From Collinsella aerofaciens (GTDB lineage Bacteria; Actinomycetota; Coriobacteriia; Coriobacteriales; Coriobacteriaceae): a stretch of DNA of 64,000 nt. Below, piece after piece: positions 34,981 to 44,700 of the stretch. The position numbers and the translations under genes were made by a program. The stretch is taken from NCBI RefSeq assembly GCF_028206795.1, contig NZ_JAQLFJ010000012.1:1-64000 (forward strand). The letters run 5' to 3'. Position 1 is the first letter of the stretch. The number at the start of each line of letters is the position of its first letter. The notes under the pieces are model-generated. The model did not search any database, was not told where the DNA came from, and saw nothing but the letters and a program-made list of their open reading frames with translations.

Positions 34981-37720
34981 CCATGTCGATCTTATTGAGG
35001 GTACGATTGGTGGCGAGGTTGACGATAAACGTAAAGCCAAAGGAAAGCACCACGGCGAGCACGTAGCTTAGCGGCTCGACCTCAACATCAAAGTACAGCG
35101 ACGGCATCTGCAAAATGTACGTAAAACTCTCGGCCAGCAAGCCGCCCAGTGGCACGCCCAGCGCGGCGCCAATTGCCGTGAGGATCAACGTCTCCTTGTT
35201 GACGTAGTGGTGCACCTCGCCACGGCGGAAGCCCAGCACCTTAATGGTCGCCAGCTCGCGCTCGCGCTCCGAAATGTTGGTGTTGGACAGCGTAAACACC
35301 ACCACAAACGACAGGCACGCCGCCATAAAGGTCACGAGCACCACGACAGAATTGATAATCGTAAAGTTCGCCTCGTAGTTCTGCCAATGTTCGGCCGTGC
35401 TCGAGATGGTGAGCCAACCGTCGCTCTTAATCTTCTTGCTAAACGCAATCTGGTCAGAAGATGAGCCCTTAAGCAGCACAAAGACGCCGTTAAGGCGCAC
35501 GCTTCGACCGAACGCGCGCTCATAGGTGCCCTGCGTCATATAAAGCGTATTGCCCAGATAGTTGAGCGAGATGTCGCTAACCTTGACCTTAGCGACGTTG
35601 AGTGACGAATCCTGGACGTGCGCCGTGTCGCCCGGCTTGATTCCCAGCACCAGCTGCGAGCTCTTGCTTAAATACACGTCCCCGTCACGCAGGGCGAGCG
35701 GTTCTTTGGACTCATCCTCCAGGCGCACGTAATCGCCCAAGTCACCCGTGCGGTCATCGGGCACCACGATCAGCTGCACGGTCTCGCTCTTGCCGCCAAA
35801 TGTAAAGGTGACGTTGTCGGTCATAATCGGCAGCGTCGAAGTCACGGTCACGCTGGAATCATTGGCCGCGCTGCGCTCATCCAATGCCGCGCACGTCTGC
35901 GAAAAATCGTCGGGATTGGCGACCGCCAGCAGATCGTAGCGTGTGATGTGGCCGTACTGCTTGGGCGAAAGCGCGACCGACGTGTCGCGAATACCCATGC
36001 CGCAGATCACAAGCGCGGTGCAACCCGCGATGCCGAAGATGGTCATAAAGGCGCGCTTTTTGTAGCGGAACAGGTTACGCGCCGCCACCTTGTTCAAAAA
36101 GCCCATGCGGCGCCAGATAAAGCCGATGCGCTCGAGCAAGATGCGCGAGCCAGCGCGCGGGGCCTTGGGGCGCATGAGCGAGGCAGGGGTCTCGACCATC
36201 TCGTGGCGGCAGGCGATAATCGTGGCGCCCACCACGCCCACGGCAAACAGCGCCACCGAAACGATCGAGGACACGATGTCGTACGAAAGCAGCATCTGGG
36301 GCAGCGAGTACATGTCGTCGAACACCGTAAACAGGAACAGCGGCAGGCCCACAAATCCGATGATGTTACCGAGCACGCCGCCGATCAGACAAGCCCACAG
36401 CGCGTAGTCCACGTATTTGGACAGGATGCGCCCGCGCGAATAACCGAGCGCCTTATACAAGCCGATGAGTGTGCGCTCCTCCTCGACCATACGCGTGGCG
36501 GTGGTAAGGCTGATGAGCACGGCGACGATAAAGAAGATGAACGGGAACACCGTGGCGATAGCCTCAATTGACGAGCTATCGCTCTCCACGCTCGAGTAGC
36601 TTGCGATATTGCCGCGGTCCTGGATGTACCAGGTGCATTCGCCCAGATCGGAAAGCTCGGCGCGGGCATCGGCAAACTGCTGGTCGGCGGCGGCGCGACG
36701 CTGATCCAGGTCGGTCTGCGCTTGCACGCGCTCCTCACTGCCCTCTGCCATGCGGTTGATGTTATCCTGCTCGATCCCAAAGACCATATGCGCCTGACGC
36801 TCAGCCGCGTCCAAGCTCGCCGGCGTGTCGACTGTCAGCTCCTGAGCGCGCGCCTTCTCACGCTCCTCGCGAATCTTCTCGATATTGCCCTTGACCTTGT
36901 TGATCTTTACCGCGTAGGCATCCGAATAGGAGTTGAGGCTCTTGGCTCCCTCGACGATCACGTGGACCGCAGAGTAGGAAGAAGATGTCGCGGCGTCCTC
37001 GCTCACATAGAACTTATAGTCCGCCGCCGAAGCAGCGCGAAAGGCGTTGACTGTCGAGTCGGAGCTCACATCAGTGGGATCGAGGACCTCGGCCGTAATG
37101 GTGTAATCGCCCGCGGCAAACTGATCCTTGGCGCTTTGGTTCGACGAACTCGCGTCATTGGCGGCAAAACTCACCGTATCGCCGAGCTTTTTGTCCGAAG
37201 CCTTCAGGAACTTCGAAGTCACCGCGACTTCATCGGCGCTCTCGGGCAAATCGCCGTTCACGAGCACCGGCTGATCGATGTTCTCCTTGGAAAGACTTTG
37301 CACGACCACGCGCTCGCGCGTTGTGCCCACGGCGGTGTAGGCGGTCTCGGTGTAGATGCCCTCGGCCGTTTCGACGCCATCGACCTCTTGGATGGCGTCG
37401 AGATCATCGTCGGTCAGGCCATAGGTCGACTGCACGTTAATGTCATAGACATTTTGCTGGTCGAAGTAGGCATCAACCGAATCGCACAGGTCCTCGCAAC
37501 CCGCCTTAAGGCCGCACATCACGCTCACGCCAAGCGCGGTGATGACCACGATTGACAAGAAGCGCTTAAGACTGCCTCGGATTGTGCGGTAGATGCCACG
37601 GCGAAAAACCGTCGGCACCATATCGTTTGAGCTTTGGGCAGTGCGGTAGGTCGTAAAATCCTGCTCGCGCTCCGTGTTCTGTGCGTCGCGGCGTAGGCTG
37701 TTTTGGCGGTCCTGGTCCAT
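34955..37720 (-). CDS. FtsX-family ABC transporter permease
   Basis: The protein has 921 residues. ATG 37720 lies five bases after the ATPase stop; GTG 37732 would overlap it. A first membrane helix (~50-70) precedes a large extracellular domain (~75-380) with a coiled-coil-like stretch rich in Glu/Arg/Gln (~280-350). FtsX core helices follow at about 385-530, then a second extracellular domain and a final FtsX block (~770-910). This two-FtsX layout is typical of MacB-like and antimicrobial-peptide or lipid-handling exporters of Gram-positive bacteria. It pairs with the ATPase upstream and lies beside a two-component system. Confidence 0.9.
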   Translation of the reverse strand: MDQDRQNSLRRDAQNTEREQDFTTYRTAQSSNDMVPTVFRRGIYRTIRGSLKRFLSIVVITALGVSVMCGLKAGCEDLCDSVDAYFDQQNVYDINVQSTYGLTDDDLDAIQEVDGVETAEGIYTETAYTAVGTTRERVVVQSLSKENIDQPVLVNGDLPESADEVAVTSKFLKASDKKLGDTVSFAANDASSSNQSAKDQFAAGDYTITAEVLDPTDVSSDSTVNAFRAASAADYKFYVSEDAATSSSYSAVHVIVEGAKSLNSYSDAYAVKINKVKGNIEKIREEREKARAQELTVDTPASLDAAERQAHMVFGIEQDNINRMAEGSEERVQAQTDLDQRRAAADQQFADARAELSDLGECTWYIQDRGNIASYSSVESDSSSIEAIATVFPFIFFIVAVLISLTTATRMVEEERTLIGLYKALGYSRGRILSKYVDYALWACLIGGVLGNIIGFVGLPLFLFTVFDDMYSLPQMLLSYDIVSSIVSVALFAVGVVGATIIACRHEMVETPASLMRPKAPRAGSRILLERIGFIWRRMGFLNKVAARNLFRYKKRAFMTIFGIAGCTALVICGMGIRDTSVALSPKQYGHITRYDLLAVANPDDFSQTCAALDERSAANDSSVTVTSTLPIMTDNVTFTFGGKSETVQLIVVPDDRTGDLGDYVRLEDESKEPLALRDGDVYLSKSSQLVLGIKPGDTAHVQDSSLNVAKVKVSDISLNYLGNTLYMTQGTYERAFGRSVRLNGVFVLLKGSSSDQIAFSKKIKSDGWLTISSTAEHWQNYEANFTIINSVVVLVTFMAACLSFVVVFTLSNTNISERERELATIKVLGFRRGEVHHYVNKETLILTAIGAALGVPLGGLLAESFTYILQMPSLYFDVEVEPLSYVLAVVLSFGFTFIVNLATNRTLNKIDMVGALKSAE

Positions 37721-37725
37721 GGGCG

Positions 37726-38427
<702 letters not shown>

Positions 38428-38480
38428 CGATTGGTTCCCATCTGGTCGGATAACTCTTTAGTATTACCCATTTCGCACCG

Positions 38481-38515
38481 ACCAAAAAGGGACAGGTTCA
38501 TTTTGGCAGGTTTTA
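38481..38515 (+). repeat. Dispersed GGGACAGG hairpin repeat, copy 5, overlapping the kinase stop codon
   Basis: ACCAAAAAGGGACAGGTTCA then TTTTGGCAGGTTTTA. The last three bases, read on the minus strand, are the TAA stop of the histidine kinase gene, as seen for the aminopeptidase gene at 28098. Confidence 0.8.
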
Positions 38516-39892
38516 GAGGTGAACGGTGAAGGTGATCTGGTTGCCGTGGCCGCAGACAGAAGCGCTCCCGTCATGGGCCTCGGCGATGGCTCGCACCACG
38601 GACAGGCCCACACCCGAGCCGCCTGTCTTGGAGCTACGCGAGACGTCTGCACGGTAGAAGCGGTCGAACAGCCGGTCCAGGTCGCCCTCGGGCAGCTCAT
38701 CAACAGCATTCGATACGACAAGCTCGGCCGAGCCTTTGCCTGCACCGCGCGAAACGGCGCGCAGGCTCAGCTCGATCACGCTGTCCTCGCTTGCGTAGCG
38801 TGTGGCGTTGTCCAGCAGCAGCTCAACAACCTGCGCCACTGCCGCGGCATCGGCATGGGCCCGCACGCCACTCGCAATCGACGTCGACAGACGCTTGCCG
38901 CGCGAAACCGCCACCGACTCAAACGGCGCCGCCGCCTTGTCCACAGTCTCCGAAAGATCGATCGATGTCATAGTAAAGCCCGCCGAGCCCTCGTCCATGC
39001 GAGCCAAAAATACCAGACGCTCCGTGAGCGCCGTCAACCGTGCAACCTGTTCGTGAATGCTCTGCGTCCACTCGCTCTCGCCGCTCTCAATTTCCTGTAC
39101 CTCGTTAGCGGCGTCGATCACGGCCAACGGCGTCTTGATCTCGTGGCTTGCATCGGTAATAAAGCGCTTTTGCTTGCTGTAGCTCTCGACCATCGGTCGA
39201 ATCACCGCGCCCGAGGCACCCGCCACAATTGCCAGCACCGCCAGCCAGCCAATGCAACTGATTGCCACGCTCGCGCTCAAAAACGAATGAAAGCTTGCAA
39301 GCTCACGCGAGCAGTCCACGAACACATAGGTGGTCTCGTCGCCCTGAACCGTAACCGTATAGCGGTAGTTACCAGAAAAGCCCGAGGTCCAACCCTTGGA
39401 ATATAGTCCTGCAGCGATGCGTGCAGCACGCTTGGCGCCCACCGCGGCAATGCGGGCCGTGTTGACATCGGTCACCCGTCCGGCGGCAATCGTCACCGTA
39501 AAGTAGCGCGTGTCGAAGGGAGACTCCGCCGTCATGCCTTCAAAATGCCCGTCGCGAATGGCCGCCCGGTTACCGGTAGCAACCTTGCCGGCAACCGCAT
39601 CCTGACCGGGACCGGTCTTAGGCTCGTCCTCCCCATCAATGCCATCCTTGCCTGCCAAGATATAGTCCAGGCGAGCATCGGCCATCTTGCAGATATGCGA
39701 GTAGTTGACGACGTTGATGCCGACAATAATGAGCGTAAGCACGACGGTCACGGCACCCATGGCAACCAAGATGAACTTGCGACGCAGGCGGCGACCCATT
39801 GCACTGGCAGCATCGGCGCGCTCCGGATTGCCCGAGTCCGCGCCCATGCCGAACTTTGCCGCCATGCGCTTCCACCACGCGCTCGCGCTCAC
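38513..39892 (-). CDS. Sensor histidine kinase
   Basis: The protein has 459 residues. GTG 39892 is two bases after the response regulator stop and follows AGGAAGG. A cytoplasmic N-terminus, a first helix (~40-62), an extracellular sensor region (~65-205) and a second helix (~210-232) lead to the HisKA domain, with the phosphorylated histidine in SHEIKTPLAV (~255). The HATPase domain has DNATRYA and GGSGVGLSVV. It transfers phosphate to the OmpR-type regulator encoded just before it. The stimulus is unknown; the nearby FtsX exporter and glycosylation genes suggest envelope stress. Confidence 0.92.
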   Translation of the reverse strand: MSASAWWKRMAAKFGMGADSGNPERADAASAMGRRLRRKFILVAMGAVTVVLTLIIVGINVVNYSHICKMADARLDYILAGKDGIDGEDEPKTGPGQDAVAGKVATGNRAAIRDGHFEGMTAESPFDTRYFTVTIAAGRVTDVNTARIAAVGAKRAARIAAGLYSKGWTSGFSGNYRYTVTVQGDETTYVFVDCSRELASFHSFLSASVAISCIGWLAVLAIVAGASGAVIRPMVESYSKQKRFITDASHEIKTPLAVIDAANEVQEIESGESEWTQSIHEQVARLTALTERLVFLARMDEGSAGFTMTSIDLSETVDKAAAPFESVAVSRGKRLSTSIASGVRAHADAAAVAQVVELLLDNATRYASEDSVIELSLRAVSRGAGKGSAELVVSNAVDELPEGDLDRLFDRFYRADVSRSSKTGGSGVGLSVVRAIAEAHDGSASVCGHGNQITFTVHL

Positions 39893-39894
39893 GC

Positions 39895-40578
39895 TTATTC
39901 GCCTTCCTCGACAACCTCGAGCGAATAGCCCTGGTTGCGCGATGCGCGAATGGCCACGTCGGCACCAAGCGCCGTCAGCTTTTTACGCAGGTATGAGATG
40001 TAGACCCACACCACGTTGGCACCTTCGGGCGCGTCCTCGCCCCAAACCTCGAGCATCAGACGCTCGGTGGGCATGCGCGTCCCGGCGTTACGCATAAAGA
40101 GCTCCATAAGCTGAAACTCACGATTGGCTAGGTGTTCCTCGCCCAAGGGACCCACAAGCGTGCAAGCCGCCGTGTCGAGGCGCACGTTGCCCACGCTGAG
40201 CGTCGTGGCGTCAATTGCCGTCGCGGCACGCGTCATGGCACGGATGCGCGCGAGCAGCTCCTTGGCGGCAAACGGCTTAGTCAGATAGTCGTTGGCGCCG
40301 GCATCCAGGCCCTCGACCTTATCGGACACCTCGCTTTTTGCCGTGAGCATGATGATGGGCAGGCGTTTACCGGCTTCACGCGCGCGTTTGAGCACCTCGA
40401 TGCCATCCATGCCGGGCATCATGATATCTAGGATTGCGGCGTCATAGTCGTTGGCGAGCAGATATTCGAGCGCCGTCAGACCATCGAGCGCGGTGTCGAC
40501 CTCGTAGTCGCTATGTTGAAGAATCGCGGTAAGGGCGCGGGAGAGGCCGGGTTCGTCCTCGGCAAGCATCAGCTTCAC
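39895..40578 (-). CDS. OmpR-family response regulator
   Basis: The protein has 227 residues. In the receiver domain (1-115) the acceptor is Asp51 in AAILDIMMPG, with the conserved Thr in MLTAKS and Lys in LTKPF. The C-terminal winged helix (~130-222) ends with VWVYISYLRKKL and the RNQGYSL wing. It binds DNA as a dimer at direct repeats; heptamers GCCTTAGC spaced 11 bases apart lie just upstream of its start. It is the first gene of the pair with the kinase and is divergent from the glycosylation operon. Confidence 0.94.
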   Translation of the reverse strand: MKLMLAEDEPGLSRALTAILQHSDYEVDTALDGLTALEYLLANDYDAAILDIMMPGMDGIEVLKRAREAGKRLPIIMLTAKSEVSDKVEGLDAGANDYLTKPFAAKELLARIRAMTRAATAIDATTLSVGNVRLDTAACTLVGPLGEEHLANREFQLMELFMRNAGTRMPTERLMLEVWGEDAPEGANVVWVYISYLRKKLTALGADVAIRASRNQGYSLEVVEEGE

Positions 40579-40642
40579 AGTTGCTCCTTTGGCGCATGGA
40601 AATACAGGTTTCGATACTGCCGATGATAGCGCACCGAAAGCT

Positions 40643-40705
40643 GCCTTAGCGCAGCCTTAGCCGCTCAACCTGCATGTTTTTAAAAACGCTGGATAAGGCT
40701 TAGCC
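40643..40705. promoter_or_regulatory. Candidate response-regulator sites between the two divergent operons
   Basis: GCCTTAGC occurs at 40643 and again 11 bases later at 40654, and GGCTTAGCC follows at 40697. Tandem half-sites with an 11-base period are typical of OmpR-type regulators. The region controls both the two-component genes and the rightward operon at 40877. Confidence 0.5.
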
Positions 40706-40876
40706 AAACTTAAGGCGCACATGCCGAGCGCCCGGACGCATACCGCCCGCGGTAGAACAGCTTTGTCACGAGGACAGCCATACCACCTCGCGACGGCATG
40801 TCGAGACCATGCCATCCCCTTTGATGCGGGAGCCGCCAACGCGGGCGGCTCCGCGCCTATCCGATTGGAGAACACT

Positions 40877-41497
40877 ATGGGCAGCTTGTTCAACCGCAAT
40901 ACCGACGGTGTCACCGGCAGCGAGAGCGCCGAGCCCAATACGGCATCCCAACACGCAGCGAGCGATGTGCCTGCCACGGTCGTCAATCCGCTCTATGCGG
41001 GAGAGTCTGCTGGAGAGCACGCCATGTCCGCCGGCACGTCGGCGCCCGCTCCCGATACCCGCGCATATGTCGCCGAACCCGCCCCACAGCAGACGGTCTC
41101 CACCAAAGAGCACGACGACAAACAGCTCAGTCGCGCCGCCAACCTGCTCCTAGTCGCAACGCTTGCCGCCGTTTGTGGTCTCGCTGGCGGGCTTGCAGGT
41201 GGTGCCATCATGAGCACCGCGACCGGCGGATCGGCTCAGGCCGCACAGGGTGGCATGGGTGGCGGCCAGGGCGGCATGCAGAGCGGCGGGGCACCGAGCG
41301 CGGATGGCGTTACAAATAGCAGCGGCGATGGTGCCTCGGATGGTAGCGCTCCGAGTGGGCAGGAGCCCACGGGCACACCCGACGCGAGCGGTTCTGTCGA
41401 TGGCTCGACCGATAGCAGCTCAACCGACGCCCCGGGCGATGCGCCTGCGGGCACGAGTGCCGACGACGGCACCTCGCAGACTTCCCTTTCCGCCTAG
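40877..41497 (+). CDS. Small single-span membrane protein with Gly/Ser/Asp-rich tail
   Basis: The protein has 206 residues. ATG 40877 follows GGAGAAC. A polar N-terminal cytoplasmic part (1-90) leads to one membrane helix (LLLVATLAAVCGLAGGLAGG, about 92-112), then a low-complexity exported tail rich in Gly, Ser, Thr and Asp, including GGMGGGQGGMQSGG. The tail resembles the Gly-rich stretch in the GT39 protein encoded two genes later. It may be a substrate or accessory factor of the glycosyltransferases. I recognise no named family. It is the first gene of the operon. Confidence 0.65.
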   Translation: MGSLFNRNTDGVTGSESAEPNTASQHAASDVPATVVNPLYAGESAGEHAMSAGTSAPAPDTRAYVAEPAPQQTVSTKEHDDKQLSRAANLLLVATLAAVCGLAGGLAGGAIMSTATGGSAQAAQGGMGGGQGGMQSGGAPSADGVTNSSGDGASDGSAPSGQEPTGTPDASGSVDGSTDSSSTDAPGDAPAGTSADDGTSQTSLSA

Positions 41498-41521
41498 CCG
41501 CCTGAACAGAAAGGCACGATT

Positions 41522-42466
41522 ATGACTAAGCCCGACATCATCGCGCAGGACACCCGCACCGTACCTGTAACTACGCAAAACCGCCCCGCGCCCGCAACCG
41601 CTCAACCACATGCTTCAGCGGCAACGGCACAGACCATCCAAAGCGAGCCCTCCCCTTCATCCATCCTCACCTGCGGCGAGCCGCGCGAAGTCGACTGCGA
41701 CTTTGTCATCCCCGTCTTTAACGAGCAGGCCGAGCTCGGCTCCTCAATCATGCTGCTGATGGATCAGCTGCGCCAGATTTCGCTTCATGCCAAGTCGTTT
41801 ACCTGGCAGATTGTGATTGCCGACAACGCCAGCAGCGACAAGACTTGGGAACTCGCCCGCATCCTCGCCTGCAAGTTTCCCTTTACACTCCGTGCCATCC
41901 GCATTCCCCAAAAGGGTCGCGGTCGTGCGCTCAAAATCGCATGGAGCACGTCCAAGGCCCGCGTGCGCGCCTATATGGATGTCGACCTCTCCACCGATAT
42001 TCGGCAGATTCCCGAGCTTGTCGGCCCCATTCTGGACGGACGCGCCGACGTTTGCTTTGGCTCACGCCTGCTGCCAGCGTCGCGTGTGGAACGCTGTGTC
42101 AAACGCGAGCTTATCTCACGCTCGTATAACCGCATGCTGCAGAGCTACCTGAGCGTGCATTTTCACGATGCACAGTGCGGATTTAAGGCGATTTCTGCCG
42201 AGGCCGCAGACACACTGCTGCCGCTCATCCAGGACAACGAATGGTTCTTCGATACCGAGCTTTTGGTCCTGGCCGAACGCATGGGCATCGCATCGTGCGA
42301 GTTTGCCGTGCGCTGGAAGGAGGACCCTGGCACGACCGTGCATATCGTCGACACGGTGCGCAAGGACCTTGCCGGCATGAAGCGACTTAAGGCGAGCGAG
42401 GGACAGACGTGCCCCTCGCAGCCCGACGCATATCGTTATCCCCTCAAGCAGGCGGCGGATGCCTGA
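41522..42466 (+). CDS. GT2 family glycosyltransferase (polyprenyl-phosphate sugar synthase type)
   Basis: The protein has 314 residues. A disordered N-terminus (1-55) leads to the GT-A domain: DFVIPVFNEQAEL (~60-72), DNASSDKT, GRGRALKIA and the metal site MDVDLS. QCGFKAIS and WFFDTELL are typical of dolichyl/undecaprenyl-phosphate glucosyl- or mannosyltransferases. No membrane helix follows, so it acts at the cytoplasmic face, loading a sugar onto the lipid carrier. It overlaps the GT39 gene by one base (TGATG), which indicates coupled work, as in the YkcC/YkcB pair of Bacillus. Confidence 0.88.
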   Translation: MTKPDIIAQDTRTVPVTTQNRPAPATAQPHASAATAQTIQSEPSPSSILTCGEPREVDCDFVIPVFNEQAELGSSIMLLMDQLRQISLHAKSFTWQIVIADNASSDKTWELARILACKFPFTLRAIRIPQKGRGRALKIAWSTSKARVRAYMDVDLSTDIRQIPELVGPILDGRADVCFGSRLLPASRVERCVKRELISRSYNRMLQSYLSVHFHDAQCGFKAISAEAADTLLPLIQDNEWFFDTELLVLAERMGIASCEFAVRWKEDPGTTVHIVDTVRKDLAGMKRLKASEGQTCPSQPDAYRYPLKQAADA

Positions 42467-44613
42467 TGAGCTTTGATACCCTTCGCCGATCAGCACATGT
42501 CTCGCAGGGGGCGCGCTCTCTTCGCCGCGAGCTGTGCGCGTCCTCGGCTCCATCGCTCGCCCCCGCCCGCGGCCCGATCGACTGGATCGCCGTTGCGCTG
42601 CTCATGCTTGCAGCCACATTCGTCTTCTTTTGGAACCTGACTGCCTCGGGCTATGCCAACGAGTTTTACAGCGCCGCGGCGCAGGCGGGCTCCAAGAACT
42701 GGGAGGCTTTCCTGTGGGGCAGCTTGGATGCCGGCAACGCCATCACCGTCGATAAACCACCCGCATCCATCTGGCTCATGGCGCTTTCGGTGCGCCTGCT
42801 GGGCTTGAGCTCGTTTGCGATCCTGCTGCCGCAGGCGCTCATGGGCGTGGTATGCACTTATCTGTTGTATGCCACCGTGCGCCGCGTGTGGGGCAACGCC
42901 GCGGGCATCGTGGCAGGCATCGTGTTTATCACCACGCCCGTCGCGGCCCTCATGTTTCGCTTTAACAACCCCGATGCCCTGCTTATCTTGCTTATGCTGG
43001 GTGCCGCCGTCTGCGTATTACGTGGGCTCGAACTGCCGGCGGACCGCCATGGCAACCGCGTACGCACCCGTTGGTACGCCGTGGCCGGGCTGTTGATCGG
43101 CTTAGGCCTTTTGACCAAACAGTTCCAAGTGCTTTTGGTGCTCCCCAGCTTTGGCCTGGCGATGTTGCTGCTTTCGCCCACGACCTGGCCGCGCCGCCTG
43201 CTTGACGCTGTCGTGGCACTCGGTGCCATGGTTGTCGGCGCCGGCTGGTGGGTAGCGCTCACCGTGCTAGTGCCGAGCGGCTCGCGCCCCTACTTTGGCG
43301 GCTCACAAACCGACTCGTTTATCGAACTTACCTTTAGCTACAACGGCCTGGGGCGCCTGACCGGCAACGAAACCGGTTCGGTCATCCCCGGAGCGTCCGA
43401 GGCGCTCAACGGCGCCAGCCAGGGCGGCATGTGGGGCGAAACTGGCCTGTTCCGTCTGTGGACGAGCGACTTTGGCGACCAGATCACCTGGCTCGCCCCC
43501 ATCGCCTTCGCTGCCATTATTCTCGGCCTTATCGCCGCCACGCCCGCCAAAAAGGGACAGGTTTATTTTGGCAGGTTTTATCTGGACAAACGTGGGGGTG
43601 AGGCCGGTCTGGACACCGTTGCACGCATCCGCCGCGCTCAGGTTGTCATCTTTGGCGCCTGGCTTGTCGTGACATGGCTCGTTTTTAGCTTTATGGCCGG
43701 CATCTTCCACGCCTACTACACCGTGGCGCTCTCCCCCGCCATCGCGGTACTGGTCGCCATATGCGGCGCCAGCCTGCTTGCGCTGCACGACCGCCCCTGG
43801 ATGCCGGGTGTCGCAGGATTCTTGATTGCCGTGACAAGCGCTTGGGACATGGCGCTGATATTACGCTCCGGCAGCTTTGCCTGTCTGGGCGTCTGCATCG
43901 GCGTGATTGGCGTGGTGGCAGGACTTGCACTCTGCATCATCGGCTTTTGGATACAGGATCGCTTGCCCGCGACATGGCCTTTGGCTCTGAAACACGGCGC
44001 CCGCGGCGTTGCGGCGATTGGCATCGTTGCCCTCTTAGCTGGGCCGATTGTTTGGACCGCCTGCACGATTTCGACCGGGCACACTGGCTCAATCGTCACG
44101 GCAGGACCCGGCGGCAGCATGGGCGGTGGCCCCGGCGGTGGTGGCCCCGGCGGCAACAGAGCGCAGGATGACGCCGACGGAACCGCGGCCGACGGTTCGT
44201 CCAGCGAAAGAGTCCCGGGCGGCGGCAACGGAGCTATGCCCGACGGCGGGTCTGGCCTGATCGGCGGCACGTCCGCCAACGACAGCCTGGTCGAGCTGCT
44301 CACACAAAATGCCAGTGGTTACCGCTGGGCAGCAGCGACCACGGGATCGCAAAACGCTGCGAGCTACCAGCTGGCAAGCGAGCTTCCCGTCATGGCCATC
44401 GGTGGCTTTAACGGATCGGATCCCGCGCCCACGCTCGATGAGTTCAAGGTCTACGTTGCCCAAGGCCTCATCCGCTACTACATCGCAAGCGGCGGCATGG
44501 GTGACGGTATGGGCGGCTCGAGCGCTGCAAGCGAGATCGCCGAATGGGTCGCTCAAAACTACACGGCCCAGACCATCGGCAACACAACCGTCTACGACCT
44601 GCAAGAGCAATAG
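42466..44613 (+). CDS. GT39 (ArnT/PMT-like) membrane glycosyltransferase, YkcB-like
   Basis: The protein has 715 residues. ATG 42466 shares a base with the preceding stop. It has about a dozen membrane helices; the first loop contains NEFYSAAAQAGSKNWEAFLW with acidic catalytic-type residues and DAGNAITVDKPP. A long extracytoplasmic C-terminal region has a Gly-rich stretch (~545-600) and a conserved tail (VMAIGGFNGSDPAPTLDEF). It should transfer a lipid-linked sugar onto an envelope acceptor. Residues 361-376 (AKKGQVYFGRFYLDKR) are encoded by an in-frame copy of the GGGACAGG repeat, in a loop between helices. A bidirectional terminator follows. Confidence 0.88.
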   Translation: MSFDTLRRSAHVSQGARSLRRELCASSAPSLAPARGPIDWIAVALLMLAATFVFFWNLTASGYANEFYSAAAQAGSKNWEAFLWGSLDAGNAITVDKPPASIWLMALSVRLLGLSSFAILLPQALMGVVCTYLLYATVRRVWGNAAGIVAGIVFITTPVAALMFRFNNPDALLILLMLGAAVCVLRGLELPADRHGNRVRTRWYAVAGLLIGLGLLTKQFQVLLVLPSFGLAMLLLSPTTWPRRLLDAVVALGAMVVGAGWWVALTVLVPSGSRPYFGGSQTDSFIELTFSYNGLGRLTGNETGSVIPGASEALNGASQGGMWGETGLFRLWTSDFGDQITWLAPIAFAAIILGLIAATPAKKGQVYFGRFYLDKRGGEAGLDTVARIRRAQVVIFGAWLVVTWLVFSFMAGIFHAYYTVALSPAIAVLVAICGASLLALHDRPWMPGVAGFLIAVTSAWDMALILRSGSFACLGVCIGVIGVVAGLALCIIGFWIQDRLPATWPLALKHGARGVAAIGIVALLAGPIVWTACTISTGHTGSIVTAGPGGSMGGGPGGGGPGGNRAQDDADGTAADGSSSERVPGGGNGAMPDGGSGLIGGTSANDSLVELLTQNASGYRWAAATTGSQNAASYQLASELPVMAIGGFNGSDPAPTLDEFKVYVAQGLIRYYIASGGMGDGMGGSSAASEIAEWVAQNYTAQTIGNTTVYDLQEQ
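43546..43592 (+). repeat. Dispersed GGGACAGG hairpin repeat, copy 6, inside the GT39 gene
   Basis: GCCAAAAAGGGACAGGTTTA, TTTTGGCAGGTTTTATCTGG, ACAAACG: a full copy with its tail, in frame and without a stop. It adds about 16 residues to the protein. Confidence 0.85.
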
Positions 44614-44632
44614 GGGTTTCCTGCCGTTAAAC

Positions 44633-44678
44633 AAAAGGCGCCGCGAAAGGACAGCGACTCGTCCCTTCGCGGCGCCTT
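44633..44678. terminator. Bidirectional terminator between GT39 and ogt
   Basis: AAGGCGCCGCGAA pairs with TTCGCGGCGCCTT, flanked by A-runs on the left. It lies between two convergent genes. Confidence 0.85.
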
Positions 44679-44700
44679 CGTCATGCAAAGTGCCCTGGCG

